Of a stretch of 64,000 bases of DNA, positions 34,519-44,624 are shown piece after piece (position 1 is the first letter of the stretch; every line of letters starts with the position of its first letter). The notes under the pieces were generated by a model. The model was not told the DNA's origin and did no database searches. It saw nothing but the letters and a program-made list of their open reading frames with translations. The stretch covers positions 1 to 64,000 of the forward strand of contig CANQBP010000002.1 in the NCBI GenBank assembly GCA_947589415.1, read 5' to 3'. The stretch comes from an uncultured Clostridia bacterium (lineage in GTDB: Bacteria > Bacillota > Clostridia > Oscillospirales > Acutalibacteraceae). Both the position numbers and the translations under genes were made by a program.

Positions 34519-35523
34519 ATGTTTTCAAAGGATATAGGAATAGATCTCGGTACGGCAAATACACTGGTCTATGTTAAAGGTAAGGGTATAGTTATGCGTG
34601 AACCGTCCGTTGTCGCCGTTGACCTTCGTACGGACAGCGTTGTTGCGGTCGGTTCAAAGGCAAAGGATATGATAGGAAGAACACCGGGATCAATAATTGC
34701 TGTCCGTCCGCTTAAAGACGGTGTTATAGCAGATTTTGACATAACCGCAACCATGCTCAACAGATTTATAAGAATGGTAGTAAAAACTACGGCATTCAGC
34801 AAGCCGAGAGTAATTGTGTGCATACCGTCCGGTGTTACCGATGTTGAAAGAAGGGCGGTTGAAGATGCCGTGCGCAGGGCGGGCGTAAAGCAGGTGGAAC
34901 TAATAGAAGAGCCTATGGCGGCGGCTATCGGTGCGGGACTGCCGGTAACCCACCCGGAGGGCAGTATGGTCGTTGATATAGGCGGCGGTACATCGGAAGT
35001 TGCGATAATTTCACTTGATGATATAGTTACCGCCTGTTCCGTGAGAGTTGCCGGAGATAAATTTGACGAGTCCATAATACAATATGTAAAAAAGAAATAT
35101 AATCTTCTTATAGGTGAACGTACCGCCGAAGAAATAAAAATCGGCATAGGATCCGCCTATCCTTATGAAGGAGAGGGAAGTATGCAGATAAAGGGAAGAA
35201 ATCTTATGGACGGACTTCCCAAAGATGTTGTAATAAGTGCCGCAGAGGTCAGAGATGCACTCGCCGATCCGCTCTCGGTTATTATCGAGGCAATAAAGAC
35301 GACACTGGAACAGACTCCTCCGGAACTTTCGGCGGATATTATAGACAACGGCATTATGCTAACAGGCGGCGGGGCATTGTTAAGAGGACTTGAACTGCTT
35401 GTTGCCCAAGAAACAAGTATGCCCGTCCATGTTGCGGAAAGACCGCTTGATTGTGTCGTTGACGGAACGGGAAAAAGGCTTGAGAGAAATTCCGGTTCGT
35501 GGGGACGTTCAAAGAGAAGATAA
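34519..35523 (+). CDS. mreB: Rod shape-determining protein MreB
   Basis: 334 residues from ATG 34519 (AGGGAGAG upstream). Actin fold: [19 protein letters not shown] (phosphate 1), [14 protein letters not shown] (phosphate 2) and [12 protein letters not shown] (adenosine). It forms membrane filaments guiding the elongation machinery. First gene of mreB-mreC-mreD-pbp2. A second member is at 43486-44505. Confidence 0.96.
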   Translation: MFSKDIGIDLGTANTLVYVKGKGIVMREPSVVAVDLRTDSVVAVGSKAKDMIGRTPGSIIAVRPLKDGVIADFDITATMLNRFIRMVVKTTAFSKPRVIVCIPSGVTDVERRAVEDAVRRAGVKQVELIEEPMAAAIGAGLPVTHPEGSMVVDIGGGTSEVAIISLDDIVTACSVRVAGDKFDESIIQYVKKKYNLLIGERTAEEIKIGIGSAYPYEGEGSMQIKGRNLMDGLPKDVVISAAEVRDALADPLSVIIEAIKTTLEQTPPELSADIIDNGIMLTGGGALLRGLELLVAQETSMPVHVAERPLDCVVDGTGKRLERNSGSWGRSKRR

Positions 35524-35650
35524 TTACATATTATAACTTATCTGCGGGTTTCGTTCGGTCTTTCCCCAAAGGCATGGACGAAGCCCGTTGCAGCAGAGAA
35601 CGGATTTGCGCTTTGTTTAAGTGCGGAGCAAAAACAGTGGAGGCGGAATT

Positions 35651-36547
35651 GTGAACAAGGTTACATCAAGCAAAGGATTTAAGGTGCTTATAACGACAGT
35701 ATGTATTTTGTTGGTGCTTGTTTTGATTACGGCGGGAAACAGCACGGTAGGAGGAATTGTTACGGGATATATTCTTAACCCGCTTCAAAGAGTAGCATCT
35801 GATTTTACGGGCTCGGCGAAGGAAACAATTACCCCGCCGAAAACCGTTGAAGAACTGGAAAAGGAAAACAGTGAGCTTCAAGAGGAAAACAGACGCCTTA
35901 ATGATATGCTTGTTGAATACTATGACCTTAAAAAAGAAAACGACGAGTTTTATAAATTTTATAATATCAAGAAAAATAATGAGGATTTTTCCGTTATACC
36001 GTCAACCGTGATATCAAGAGATCCGAACGAAAATTTTTACGGATTTATACTCGACAAGGGATCTGCCGACGGGGTCGACATAAATGATCCGGTTCTAACC
36101 GATAACGGACTTGTCGGTTATGTGTGTGAGTTAAGTGTAAAATCGTGTAAGGTAACTTCGATAATTTCACCCGCCGCACAGGTCGGAGCAATTGACAAGA
36201 AAACCGGGGATCAGGGTGTGGTTACAGGCTCGCCGGAATACAGCGACAGCGGAACGGCAGTTATGAAAAATATATCCGCACAAAATACAATGAAAAGCGG
36301 AGATATTCTTGTAACATCGGGATACGGGGGAATGTACCCCAAGAATATAAAAATAGGAACGATAAGCAAGCTGGATTATGACAGTTATACGGGTATGCCC
36401 ATAGTTGTGGTCAAACCGTTTGAGGATATAAGGAATATAACATCTGCCGCAATAATTACGAATTTCAGCGGCAAAGGAGATATAGAAATTCTTGAAGAGT
36501 CGGGAAACAATAAGGAAAATTCCAAAAAAACAACTGAGAGCGATTGA
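35651..36547 (+). CDS. mreC: Rod shape-determining protein MreC
   Basis: 298 residues from GTG 35651, which follows GGAGGCGG; an in-frame GTG at 35621 lacks a site. One TM (about 10-30), coiled coil (about 55-95 with EELEKENSELQEENRRL), then the MreC beta domain with VISRDPNENFYGFILDKGS and GDILVTSGYGG. The scaffold between MreB and the synthases. 128 bp after mreB. Confidence 0.93.
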   Translation: MNKVTSSKGFKVLITTVCILLVLVLITAGNSTVGGIVTGYILNPLQRVASDFTGSAKETITPPKTVEELEKENSELQEENRRLNDMLVEYYDLKKENDEFYKFYNIKKNNEDFSVIPSTVISRDPNENFYGFILDKGSADGVDINDPVLTDNGLVGYVCELSVKSCKVTSIISPAAQVGAIDKKTGDQGVVTGSPEYSDSGTAVMKNISAQNTMKSGDILVTSGYGGMYPKNIKIGTISKLDYDSYTGMPIVVVKPFEDIRNITSAAIITNFSGKGDIEILEESGNNKENSKKTTESD

Positions 36548-36550
36548 TGT

Positions 36551-37054
36551 ATGAACAGATATAATTTGGTAAAATATACGGCTTTTTCCCTTGAGATACT
36601 GCTTTGCTATATAATTCAAAGCACACCGGGACTTACGCTTGAAGTCTTTGGGGGCAGACCTGTTCTTATGCTGCCCGTTGCCATGACCATTTCAATTTTT
36701 GAAAGTGAGATACCCGCTATCGTGTTCGGGGTGGTATGCGGTCTTATGGCGGATTCGGGATACAGCGGGCCTATGGGATATTATGCGATAATGCTTGCGA
36801 TACTTTGCTATATCGTGAGTATCCTGATGGAAAATTATATAAAAACAAATCTTCTTACAGCGGTATTGATAGGTGCAGTTAGCATACCGATAATTATATC
36901 CGTGCAGTTCCTCTTGTTTTATGTCGTTATGGGGTACGGTTATGTCGGTGAATATTTCGCTGCGCACTATATTTCAAGAATTATATATACCTTTGCATTT
37001 GTTCCCGTGTTTTACGGCATGAACAGATTTATTGCAGCAAAAACAATAACCTGA
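36551..37054 (+). CDS. mreD: Rod shape-determining protein MreD
   Basis: 167 residues, about five TM segments, no large soluble part. The position 3 bp after mreC and before PBP2, with SGPMGYYAIMLAIL in the middle, fits MreD. It is weakly conserved, so the call relies mainly on context and topology. Confidence 0.85.
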   Translation: MNRYNLVKYTAFSLEILLCYIIQSTPGLTLEVFGGRPVLMLPVAMTISIFESEIPAIVFGVVCGLMADSGYSGPMGYYAIMLAILCYIVSILMENYIKTNLLTAVLIGAVSIPIIISVQFLLFYVVMGYGYVGEYFAAHYISRIIYTFAFVPVFYGMNRFIAAKTIT

Positions 37055-37071
37055 TAAGGAGCAGCATATTT

Positions 37072-39066
37072 ATGAATGACAAGACTGCAAAATGGCGTTA
37101 TGCCCTTATAATAACCGTTGCATTTATTATATTGGCAGTGTATTGTGCAAGATTGGTACAATGGCAGATTTTTCAAAATGATTACTATGAGGATATAGCG
37201 CTGACATCTACCGAATATACTGTAAAAACCGATGCTGTCAGGGGAGAAATATATGATAAAAACGGTGTTCCCCTTGCCGTGAACAAGTCCGGATACAGGG
37301 TCGTCATAAATAAAATATATATGCCCGATGAGGAGCTTAATGAAAATATAGTAAAGCTGGTAAAACTTATTGAGGGCTGTAAGGGAAAGTGGATAGATGA
37401 GCTTCCGATAAAAGCGGATAACAGCGGAAATTATTATTTTGACGAAAAAAAGACCGATGAAATAGATGAACTTAAAAGTAAAGATAATCTTAATATGAAC
37501 CCGTATTCCACGGCAGATGAATGTATAACCAAGCTCGTGGAAAAGTACGGGTGCGAAAAATTCGGCAAAAAGGAACAAAGGGATATTATAAGTGTGCGCT
37601 ATAATATGGACAGACAAGGTTATTCAAGGAGTAATCCCTATGTATTCGCTGATAATATCAATCAGCAGACGATGAGTATAATCTCCGAGAATATGCAGTC
37701 GGTAAAAGGTGTTGAAACGGAAACGACAGCTGTACGTGTTTATGAAAACGGTACGGCAGCCCCGCATATGGTGGGGGTTACGGGACTTATATCAGCCGAA
37801 GAATACACGGAAATGAAAAATAAAGGATACAGTTATACGGACGAAATAGGCAAAAGCGGAATAGAGCGGGCATACGAAAAAGAGCTTAGAGGGAGTGGTG
37901 GAAGCAAAACCTATGAAATAGCTGCGGACGGAACAACAACGCTCAAAAGTACCGTGGAATCAAAGCCCGGTAATTCCGTATATCTTACCATTGACGTAAA
38001 TATGCAGAAAACCGCGCAGAAGGCTCTCAAGGAAGCCGTGGCGGAGGCTAAGGAGTATTCAAAAAGTGTCGGAGGAAAATATAATGGGGAGGACTGCGTG
38101 GGAGCGGCTGCCGTCATGATTGATATAAGCGATTTTTCTGTAATTTGTGCCGCAAGCTACCCGTCATACGACCTTACAAAATATTATGATGATTATGAAA
38201 AACTTGCTTCAGACGAAACGCTGCCGCTGTTTGACAGAGCATTTATGGGGGCGCTTGCGCCGGGGTCTACTTTTAAACCTATGGTTGCATCGGCGGCTTT
38301 GCAGGAAAAAGCAATCACAACCAAGACACATATTGATTGTGAGGGAGAATACACAAAAAACGGACTTCATCTTTGGTGTATGTCATATCACGGAAGTATA
38401 GATGTATATCAGGGAATAAGAGATTCGTGCAACGTATTTTTTGCGGAAACGGCAAGACTTCTCGGAATAGAAAATATGAACCTGTATGCAAAAAGGTGCG
38501 GACTCGGTGTAAAAACGGGCGTTGAAGTGGCCGAAAGTGCCGGAACACTTGCAGGACCGGAATACAGTCGTGAAATGGGTTCGGAATGGTACGACAGTTT
38601 CGTATCTCCCGCAGGTATAGGACAGTCCGACAACCAGTTTACACCTCTCCAGCTTGCAACTTATGCGGCAACCATAGCTAATAACGGTGTTCGTTTGAGG
38701 ACTCATGTTGTTGACAGGGTCGTATCATATTCCGGTTCTGATGTTATATATAAAACCGAGCCGGAAGTTATGGATAATATGGGAGTGAGTATGACCAATC
38801 TAAAGGAAGTCCAAAAGGCTATGAATATGGCGGCGGACAGTTATATCGCACTTTATGATTTTGATATGGAAATAGCGGGAAAAACGGGAACGGCGGAAAA
38901 CTCAGGTTCGGACCATGCTAATTTTATTTGTTATGCTCCCTATGATAAGCCGCAGATTGCAATAGGCGTTATGGTCGAGCATGGAACAAAAAGCTCGGTT
39001 GCTGTCAATGTTGCCAAAAAGCTCATGAATGAATATTTTAAGAAAAGTTCTGATAAAAACTCATAA
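37072..39066 (+). CDS. Penicillin-binding protein 2 (elongation transpeptidase)
   Basis: 664 residues. N-terminal TM (about 10-30), a dimerisation region with EIYDKNGVPLAVNKSGYRV, then the transpeptidase: active-site STFK (about residue 399), SCN (about 452) and KTGT (about 603). It cross-links lateral-wall peptidoglycan with RodA. No rodA follows in this window, although clostridial clusters often include it. AAGGAG precedes ATG 37072; 17 bp after mreD. Confidence 0.93.
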   Translation: MNDKTAKWRYALIITVAFIILAVYCARLVQWQIFQNDYYEDIALTSTEYTVKTDAVRGEIYDKNGVPLAVNKSGYRVVINKIYMPDEELNENIVKLVKLIEGCKGKWIDELPIKADNSGNYYFDEKKTDEIDELKSKDNLNMNPYSTADECITKLVEKYGCEKFGKKEQRDIISVRYNMDRQGYSRSNPYVFADNINQQTMSIISENMQSVKGVETETTAVRVYENGTAAPHMVGVTGLISAEEYTEMKNKGYSYTDEIGKSGIERAYEKELRGSGGSKTYEIAADGTTTLKSTVESKPGNSVYLTIDVNMQKTAQKALKEAVAEAKEYSKSVGGKYNGEDCVGAAAVMIDISDFSVICAASYPSYDLTKYYDDYEKLASDETLPLFDRAFMGALAPGSTFKPMVASAALQEKAITTKTHIDCEGEYTKNGLHLWCMSYHGSIDVYQGIRDSCNVFFAETARLLGIENMNLYAKRCGLGVKTGVEVAESAGTLAGPEYSREMGSEWYDSFVSPAGIGQSDNQFTPLQLATYAATIANNGVRLRTHVVDRVVSYSGSDVIYKTEPEVMDNMGVSMTNLKEVQKAMNMAADSYIALYDFDMEIAGKTGTAENSGSDHANFICYAPYDKPQIAIGVMVEHGTKSSVAVNVAKKLMNEYFKKSSDKNS

Positions 39067-39133
39067 CATAAATTTGCCGATATTTTTTAAATATCCATAC
39101 TGTTAAATTTGTATGAAAAATTTTATTTCACTC

Positions 39134-39162
39134 TTGACTTTATGTTAAATGTGTGATAATGT
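39134..39162 (+). promoter_or_regulatory. Sigma-A promoter for minD
   Basis: TTGACT (39134-39139), 17-bp spacer, TAATGT (39157-39162), starting about 8 bp before the minD ribosome site AGAGG. Confidence 0.55.
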
Positions 39163-39176
39163 TATAAAAGAGGTAT

Positions 39177-39917
39177 ATGAAAATGGGAAGAGTGACAGTG
39201 ATTACATCGGGAAAGGGCGGAACAGGTAAGTCTACATTTGCTGCCGGAGTCGGGGCAGCATTGGTACGACGCGGAAACCGGGTACTTATAATAGACTGCG
39301 ATGCAGGTATGAGGGGAGTTGACCTCATGCTTGGGGTCAGCGGCAGATTAGTGTTCGATATCGCTGATATAGTCCGCGGGAATTGTACGCCTGAAAATGC
39401 TATATATCCGTGCAGCACTGTCCCGGAACTTTATATACTCCCTGCTCCGCAAAATATAAGGGACGAGGTCAGTCCGAATATTATGCGTCAGCTCGTACAT
39501 ATATTGAAAAAATACTATGACCATATCCTTATCGACTGCCCGGCGGGCATAGGTACCGGATTTGAGTCCGCAGCCGCAGCCGCAGGGTATGCGGTTATTG
39601 TGGCTAATGCGGAACCTCTTTCACTTAGGGGATGTGATAAAGTAAGGCAAAGACTCGTGAGGCTGAAAATATCAGAAATAAGATTGGTGATAAATCGTTT
39701 TAATGAAAGGAAATTCAGAAAATGCGGTTTTTTCCCCGATCTTGACAGCGTTATAGATAAGGCGGGAGCAAGACTGCTCGGAATTGTGCCTGAAGATAAT
39801 GCCGCAGCCGCCGAAACTCAAAGAGGACAGCCGCCCGAAGGGAAAATGAAGGCAGTTTATGCGTTTGACAGAATTGCCGCAAGACTTGACGGCGCAGATG
39901 TACCGCTCGGAATTTGA
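39177..39917 (+). CDS. minD: MinD-like septum-site ATPase, divergent
   Basis: 246 residues. Deviant Walker A SGKGGTGKST (about residues 11-20), IIDCDAGMRGVDLMLG (MinD form), ILIDCPAGIG (Walker B) and NAEPLSLRG. Ends in AFDRIAARLDGADVPLGI, without the basic amphipathic helix that anchors MinD to the membrane. Neither minC nor minE is present. Position after PBP2 and before mgsA equals the usual clostridial min site, which supports descent from minD. Confidence 0.8.
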   Translation: MKMGRVTVITSGKGGTGKSTFAAGVGAALVRRGNRVLIIDCDAGMRGVDLMLGVSGRLVFDIADIVRGNCTPENAIYPCSTVPELYILPAPQNIRDEVSPNIMRQLVHILKKYYDHILIDCPAGIGTGFESAAAAAGYAVIVANAEPLSLRGCDKVRQRLVRLKISEIRLVINRFNERKFRKCGFFPDLDSVIDKAGARLLGIVPEDNAAAAETQRGQPPEGKMKAVYAFDRIAARLDGADVPLGI

Positions 39918-39946
39918 ATGAGATTTAATTTAAGGGGGAGTTAATT

Positions 39947-40345
39947 ATGAATATAGCGTTGATAGCGCATGATGCCAAAAAGGAGCTTATGGTTCAGTTT
40001 TGCATTGCTTATTGCGGAATACTGAGCAGGCATAATTTGTGTGCGACAGGTACAACGGGAAAACTTGTGTCGGAAGCGACAGGTCTGGAAATACAAAGGT
40101 TTTTGGGAGGCTCTCAAGGCGGAGATCAGCAGATTGCCGCAAGGGTTGCGTTTAATGAAATAGATATGCTGATTTTCCTGCGTGACCCGCTTAATCCGAA
40201 ACCGCATGAGCCTAATGATATGAATCTTCTTAGACTTTGTGATATGCATAATATACCGGTTGCAACAAATATCGCTACCGGAGAGGTGCTGATACACGGT
40301 CTTGAGAGAGGTGATCTTGCTTGGCGTGATATCGTGAGATCGTAG
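39947..40345 (+). CDS. mgsA: Methylglyoxal synthase
   Basis: 132 residues. Converts dihydroxyacetone phosphate to methylglyoxal. [12 protein letters not shown] start, CATGTTGKL phosphate loop, [10 protein letters not shown] with catalytic Asp, [16 protein letters not shown] with the active His, and [19 protein letters not shown] precedes ATG 39947. Its place next to minD matches other clostridia. Confidence 0.96.
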   Translation: MNIALIAHDAKKELMVQFCIAYCGILSRHNLCATGTTGKLVSEATGLEIQRFLGGSQGGDQQIAARVAFNEIDMLIFLRDPLNPKPHEPNDMNLLRLCDMHNIPVATNIATGEVLIHGLERGDLAWRDIVRS

Positions 40346-40553
40346 CGTCAGGTGAGATGAATAGTTTTTATTCAACAGCGGTTGGCTTTTGCTGACCGTT
40401 TTTTATTTCTCCGTTGACGAATAATGACAGATTTAAGATTATTTATCGGAGGAACGTCAAAATATGTTGACATAAAGATAATAAAACTGTAAACTATAAA
40501 GCGGGGTTTTTACTCATTAAGTAAAAACGAACACTATGACGGAGGTGACGGGT

Positions 40554-42755
40554 TTGCCGGAAAATCAAATCACGGAAATAGAGGGTTCGGTTGAAGATAT
40601 AGTATATAGAAACGACAGCAACGGTTACAGCGTTCTTATGCTCAATTGCAGCGGTGAGCTTCTTACTGCTGTCGGAAAAATGACAGACGTGAGCGTGGGT
40701 GACGATCTCCGACTTATCGGCGGAATGAAGGTGAACCCTAATTACGGAGAACAATTTTCCTTTGAATATTACGAACAAAAAATGCCGTCTACCGCTTCGG
40801 CAATATTAAAGTACCTGTCATCGCATACGGTTAAAGGAATAGGTGCGAGGACAGCCGAAAAAATCGTTGATACCTTCGGGGAAAACACACTTGAGATAAT
40901 GCAGAAACAGCCCGAACGACTAACGGAAATAAAGGGGATATCAGAGGAAAAGGCTTTGTCGATAGGCGAACAGATAAGAAAAATATTCGGTATGAAAGAG
41001 ATAATGATGTATCTTACAAAGTATCGAATAAGCGCATTAGAGGCGGTACGTATATGGAAGGCATACGGGGACGGGGCAATTGCCGCAATAGAGAATGATC
41101 CGTATATACTATGCGGGGAAACTATAAGGGTGTCGTTTGAAAAGGCAGATAAAATTGCCGAACATCTCGGAATGGCGATTGACTCCCCGTGCAGGCTGAA
41201 AGCGGGGATACTGTATATTGTTACGTATAATTCGGGGAACGGGCATACCTGTTTGCCGACAGATAAGCTGATAGATATATCAGCGAATTTCCTTAAAACG
41301 GACAGGGAAAATACAGCATCAGCGACGGCGGAGCTTATTGATGCTTCGGCACTTATTTGCGATGAGATAAACGGTAGGAGTTTTGTCTTTTTGCCTGCAT
41401 TTTATAGAGCCGAATTTTACAGTGCAGACAGAATATCACTAATTCTTAAAGTACCTCCCGAACGTCTTGCGGGTACAGAATACGCCGTGGAGGAATTTGA
41501 GAGGGTCAATAATATAGAATATGCGCAGCAGCAAAAAAAAGCTATTATCGAGGCTATGTCCGGCGGATTGCTTATACTGACCGGAGGCCCGGGAACGGGA
41601 AAGACCACGACACTCAACGCTATTATAAAATTGTATGAAAATTTCGGGCTCAAGGTGCTGCTTGCTGCTCCTACCGGCAGGGCGGCGCAGAGAATGTCGC
41701 AGCTTACGGGACATGAGGCAAAAACAATACATAGACTTCTTGAGGTTGAGTGGGACAGTGATGAACGTCCGAGATTTTCTAAAAACGAAAGAAATCTTCT
41801 TGATTGTGACGTGCTGGTACTTGATGAAATGTCAATGGTAGACGTAATGCTTTTTGAAAGCGTTCTGCGTGCGCTTCCTCTCGGCTGCCGTCTTGTAATG
41901 GTGGGTGACAGTGATCAGCTTCCGTCCGTAGGAGCAGGTAATGTTCTCGGAGATCTTATTGATGCGGGTAAAATCCCCGTTGTTCGTCTTACTGAAATTT
42001 TCAGGCAGTCTATGGAAAGCCTTATCATAACAAATGCACATAAAATAGTTCACGGGGAAATGCCGGAAATACGTCGTACGGACGGAGATTTTTTCTTTAT
42101 GGAAGAACATGACAGGGACAGAATTTCCGATAAAATTGTCGCACTTTGTACTCATAGACTGCCGGCGGCATACGGATATGACCCTATGAATGATATACAA
42201 GTGCTTTGTCCGGGAAAAAAGGGCGTATTGGGTGCGGTGGAGCTTAACAAAAAACTTCAGGATTCGCTTAATCCGCCGGGTATAGGAAAACCGGAAATAA
42301 AGACGCCTTTATATACACTTCGTGTCGGAGATAAGGTCATGCAGACAAGGAATAATTATGATTTGTCCTGGGTACGTGATGACGGAAGTGAGGGTTCGGG
42401 AATATATAACGGTGATATAGGAATAATAGAAAATATAGATAAATCATCGGGTGCTGCAAAAATCAGATTTGATGACAAAATCGTATCGTATAATTCGGAT
42501 AATCTTATAAGTGTAGAGCTTGCTTATGCGGTAACGGTACATAAAAGTCAGGGAAGTGAATTTAAGGCTGTCGTTATGCCTATGTATTACGGCGCACCGC
42601 AGCTTTATTACAGAAATCTGCTTTATACGGCAGTAACAAGAGCAAAGGAAAAACTAATTTTAACGGGAAATGTATCAACACTGAAAAAAATGGTCGATAA
42701 TAATAAAAAGACCAAAAGATATTCGGGGTTGAGGGCATTTTTGGAAAGGAGTTAA
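40554..42755 (+). CDS. recD2: RecD2-type SF1B helicase
   Basis: 733 residues from TTG 40554; GGAGGTGA at 40541-40548 fits this start, while the upstream ATG 40536 lacks a site. N-terminal OB-like part, then helix-hairpin-helix (VKGIGARTAEKIV), Walker A GGPGTGKTTT (about 345), LDEMSMVD, GDSDQLPSVG and TVHKSQGSEF near the end, all typical for RecD2. A 5'-3' helicase in repair, not part of RecBCD. The stop overlaps comF by one base. Confidence 0.93.
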   Translation: MPENQITEIEGSVEDIVYRNDSNGYSVLMLNCSGELLTAVGKMTDVSVGDDLRLIGGMKVNPNYGEQFSFEYYEQKMPSTASAILKYLSSHTVKGIGARTAEKIVDTFGENTLEIMQKQPERLTEIKGISEEKALSIGEQIRKIFGMKEIMMYLTKYRISALEAVRIWKAYGDGAIAAIENDPYILCGETIRVSFEKADKIAEHLGMAIDSPCRLKAGILYIVTYNSGNGHTCLPTDKLIDISANFLKTDRENTASATAELIDASALICDEINGRSFVFLPAFYRAEFYSADRISLILKVPPERLAGTEYAVEEFERVNNIEYAQQQKKAIIEAMSGGLLILTGGPGTGKTTTLNAIIKLYENFGLKVLLAAPTGRAAQRMSQLTGHEAKTIHRLLEVEWDSDERPRFSKNERNLLDCDVLVLDEMSMVDVMLFESVLRALPLGCRLVMVGDSDQLPSVGAGNVLGDLIDAGKIPVVRLTEIFRQSMESLIITNAHKIVHGEMPEIRRTDGDFFFMEEHDRDRISDKIVALCTHRLPAAYGYDPMNDIQVLCPGKKGVLGAVELNKKLQDSLNPPGIGKPEIKTPLYTLRVGDKVMQTRNNYDLSWVRDDGSEGSGIYNGDIGIIENIDKSSGAAKIRFDDKIVSYNSDNLISVELAYAVTVHKSQGSEFKAVVMPMYYGAPQLYYRNLLYTAVTRAKEKLILTGNVSTLKKMVDNNKKTKRYSGLRAFLERS

Positions 42756-43405
42756 TGATGAACAGACTGCTGTCTATTTTTTATCCCCGAAAATGTCCGT
42801 ATTGTTCAAAGCCGCTTAAACATGATATGACGGAATGTCTGGTATGCAGGGCTGAATTTCCTAAAGTTCCGAGAATCGAGGCACTCCCTACCGGAGAAAT
42901 ATGTGTTGCCCCGTTTACTTATATGGGTGCTGTAAGAAGGGCAATATGCGATTATAAATTCAACGGGAAAAAATTTAACGGTTACAGTCTTTCGGAGGCT
43001 GTCTTATCATCTATAAAAGATGTGTACTATAAAGACATGGGTTTTGAAATTATTACTTGTGTTCCAATGAGTAAGGACAGAAAAAACGAAAGAGGCTTCA
43101 ATCAGTCGGAGTTTATAGCAAAATATGTTGCCGAACAGCTCGGAAAACCTTTTGAAAATCTTCTTTGCAGGGACAGCGGGGCGGCTGTCCAGCATGAAAT
43201 GACATATAAAGAGAGAATTTCCAATAATGATGACAGTTTTCATATAGTATCCTCCGATAAGGTAAGAGGTAAAAAACTTCTTTTGATTGACGATATAATG
43301 ACAACGGGAACGACACTTTCAAGGTGCAGTACAATACTTAGGGAAAGCGGTGCGGAAAGGGTATTTTGTGCATCAGTTGCCATATCCAAAGAATACGGAA
43401 TATGA
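42755..43405 (+). CDS. comF: ComF-family phosphoribosyltransferase-like protein
   Basis: 216 residues. An N-terminal zinc finger, CPYCSKPLKHDMTECLVC (about residues 14-31), is followed by a PRTase domain with VCVPMSKDRKNERGFNQSE-like sequence and LLIDDIMTTGTT (PRPP loop, about 178-189). In naturally competent bacteria ComF helps DNA uptake; elsewhere its role is unsettled. Translated from ATG 42755 or 42758 by coupling to recD2. Confidence 0.9.
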   Translation: MMNRLLSIFYPRKCPYCSKPLKHDMTECLVCRAEFPKVPRIEALPTGEICVAPFTYMGAVRRAICDYKFNGKKFNGYSLSEAVLSSIKDVYYKDMGFEIITCVPMSKDRKNERGFNQSEFIAKYVAEQLGKPFENLLCRDSGAAVQHEMTYKERISNNDDSFHIVSSDKVRGKKLLLIDDIMTTGTTLSRCSTILRESGAERVFCASVAISKEYGI

Positions 43406-43485
43406 TATGCGGAAACAGTCAGTTTAAAATACTTCGGTCATGATAAAAAGGATAATTTGTTAATATAACGGAAAGGGTGTATGAA

Positions 43486-44505
43486 TTGGGACTTGATATT
43501 GCGATAGATCTTGGAACATCACGTACAAGGATATATTTGCAGAATAAGGGTAAGGTGGTTGACGAACCGTCAGTTATAGCGGTCAACCTCGATAATGATA
43601 ATATTATAGCCGTAGGTGAGGAAGCATACAGAATGCTCGGACGCACGTCAAACAGATTTAGTGCTATCTATCCGCTTAGCGGTGGGGTTATATCCGACCT
43701 CGGACTGGTAGAGGTCATGATATCTTCATTTCTCAAGAGGGTAGTTTCATCAAAAATAGGTATGCCGAGGGCTGTTGCTTGTGTTCCGGGAAGGATAACA
43801 GATGTTGAAAAGCGGGCAGTCGTTAATGCGATAAGCTGTTCGGGAATCAGGCGTGTTTGTCTTATTGAAGAGCCCGTTGCGGCAGCAATCGGCGCAGGAA
43901 TAGACATATCGAGTCCTCACGGTTCGTTCGTTGTCGATATCGGCGGAGGAACTACCGATCTTGCCGTTATATCCTTAAGCGGTATAGCCGTTTCAAGGTC
44001 GATAAAGCAGGCGGGCAATATAATGGACGAGGAAATAATAAAGTACGTTAAGAGAAAATATAATATGCTTATAGGCAAAAGAACTGCCGAAGAGGCAAAA
44101 ATAAATATCGGTTGTGTGATCCCCGGCATGGGAACGGGAAAGTTTCGTATCAAGGGCAGAAATATGATATCTGGAATGCCTATGTGGGTAGACCTTGCCG
44201 CAGAAGAAACAGCAGAACCGCTTAAAGAAATTGCTGCGGCAATCGTCAGGCAGGTACAGGACGTATTGGAAGAAACTCCGCCGGAGCTTATAGGCGATAT
44301 ACATTCGGACGGTATAGTTTTGACAGGCGGTGCTGCACGAATAACGGGAATGGATACACTTATAAAAATGGCTACCGATTTGCGTGTTACTACCGCCGAA
44401 AACCCGGCTGATTGTGTTGTAAACGGCTGCGGGGCTTCAATAAAGTATATTGACAGACTGCGACACCCTGACGGCAGTGTAAATCCCATTTCCGACAGAT
44501 TTTAA
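43486..44505 (+). CDS. MreB/Mbl-like actin homologue (second copy)
   Basis: 339 residues from TTG 43486 (GGAAAGGG upstream); GTG 43477 is too close to the site. [28 protein letters not shown] and LTGGAARITGMD are the actin-fold phosphate and adenosine motifs. It is clearly diverged from the mreB at 34519 (Thr-Ser-Arg-Thr for the usual Thr-Ala-Asn-Thr). Mbl- or MreBH-like roles are likely. Probably co-transcribed with recD2-comF, and ended by a strong terminator. Confidence 0.9.
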   Translation: MGLDIAIDLGTSRTRIYLQNKGKVVDEPSVIAVNLDNDNIIAVGEEAYRMLGRTSNRFSAIYPLSGGVISDLGLVEVMISSFLKRVVSSKIGMPRAVACVPGRITDVEKRAVVNAISCSGIRRVCLIEEPVAAAIGAGIDISSPHGSFVVDIGGGTTDLAVISLSGIAVSRSIKQAGNIMDEEIIKYVKRKYNMLIGKRTAEEAKINIGCVIPGMGTGKFRIKGRNMISGMPMWVDLAAEETAEPLKEIAAAIVRQVQDVLEETPPELIGDIHSDGIVLTGGAARITGMDTLIKMATDLRVTTAENPADCVVNGCGASIKYIDRLRHPDGSVNPISDRF

Positions 44506-44564
44506 TGCTCCGTGCGTATTCGTGCAGCATTTTCATGCGTAATTAAGTTTATAAAATAAAAAGC

Positions 44565-44602
44565 ACCCTTATCGGATTTAAAAAATTCGATAAGGGTTTT
44601 TT
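44565..44602 (+). terminator. Rho-independent terminator after mreB-like gene
   Basis: ACCCTTATCG (44565-44574), 13-base loop, CGATAAGGGT (44588-44597), then TTTTT. Confidence 0.92.
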
Positions 44603-44624
44603 GCAGCCGCAGGAAAACGGGAGT

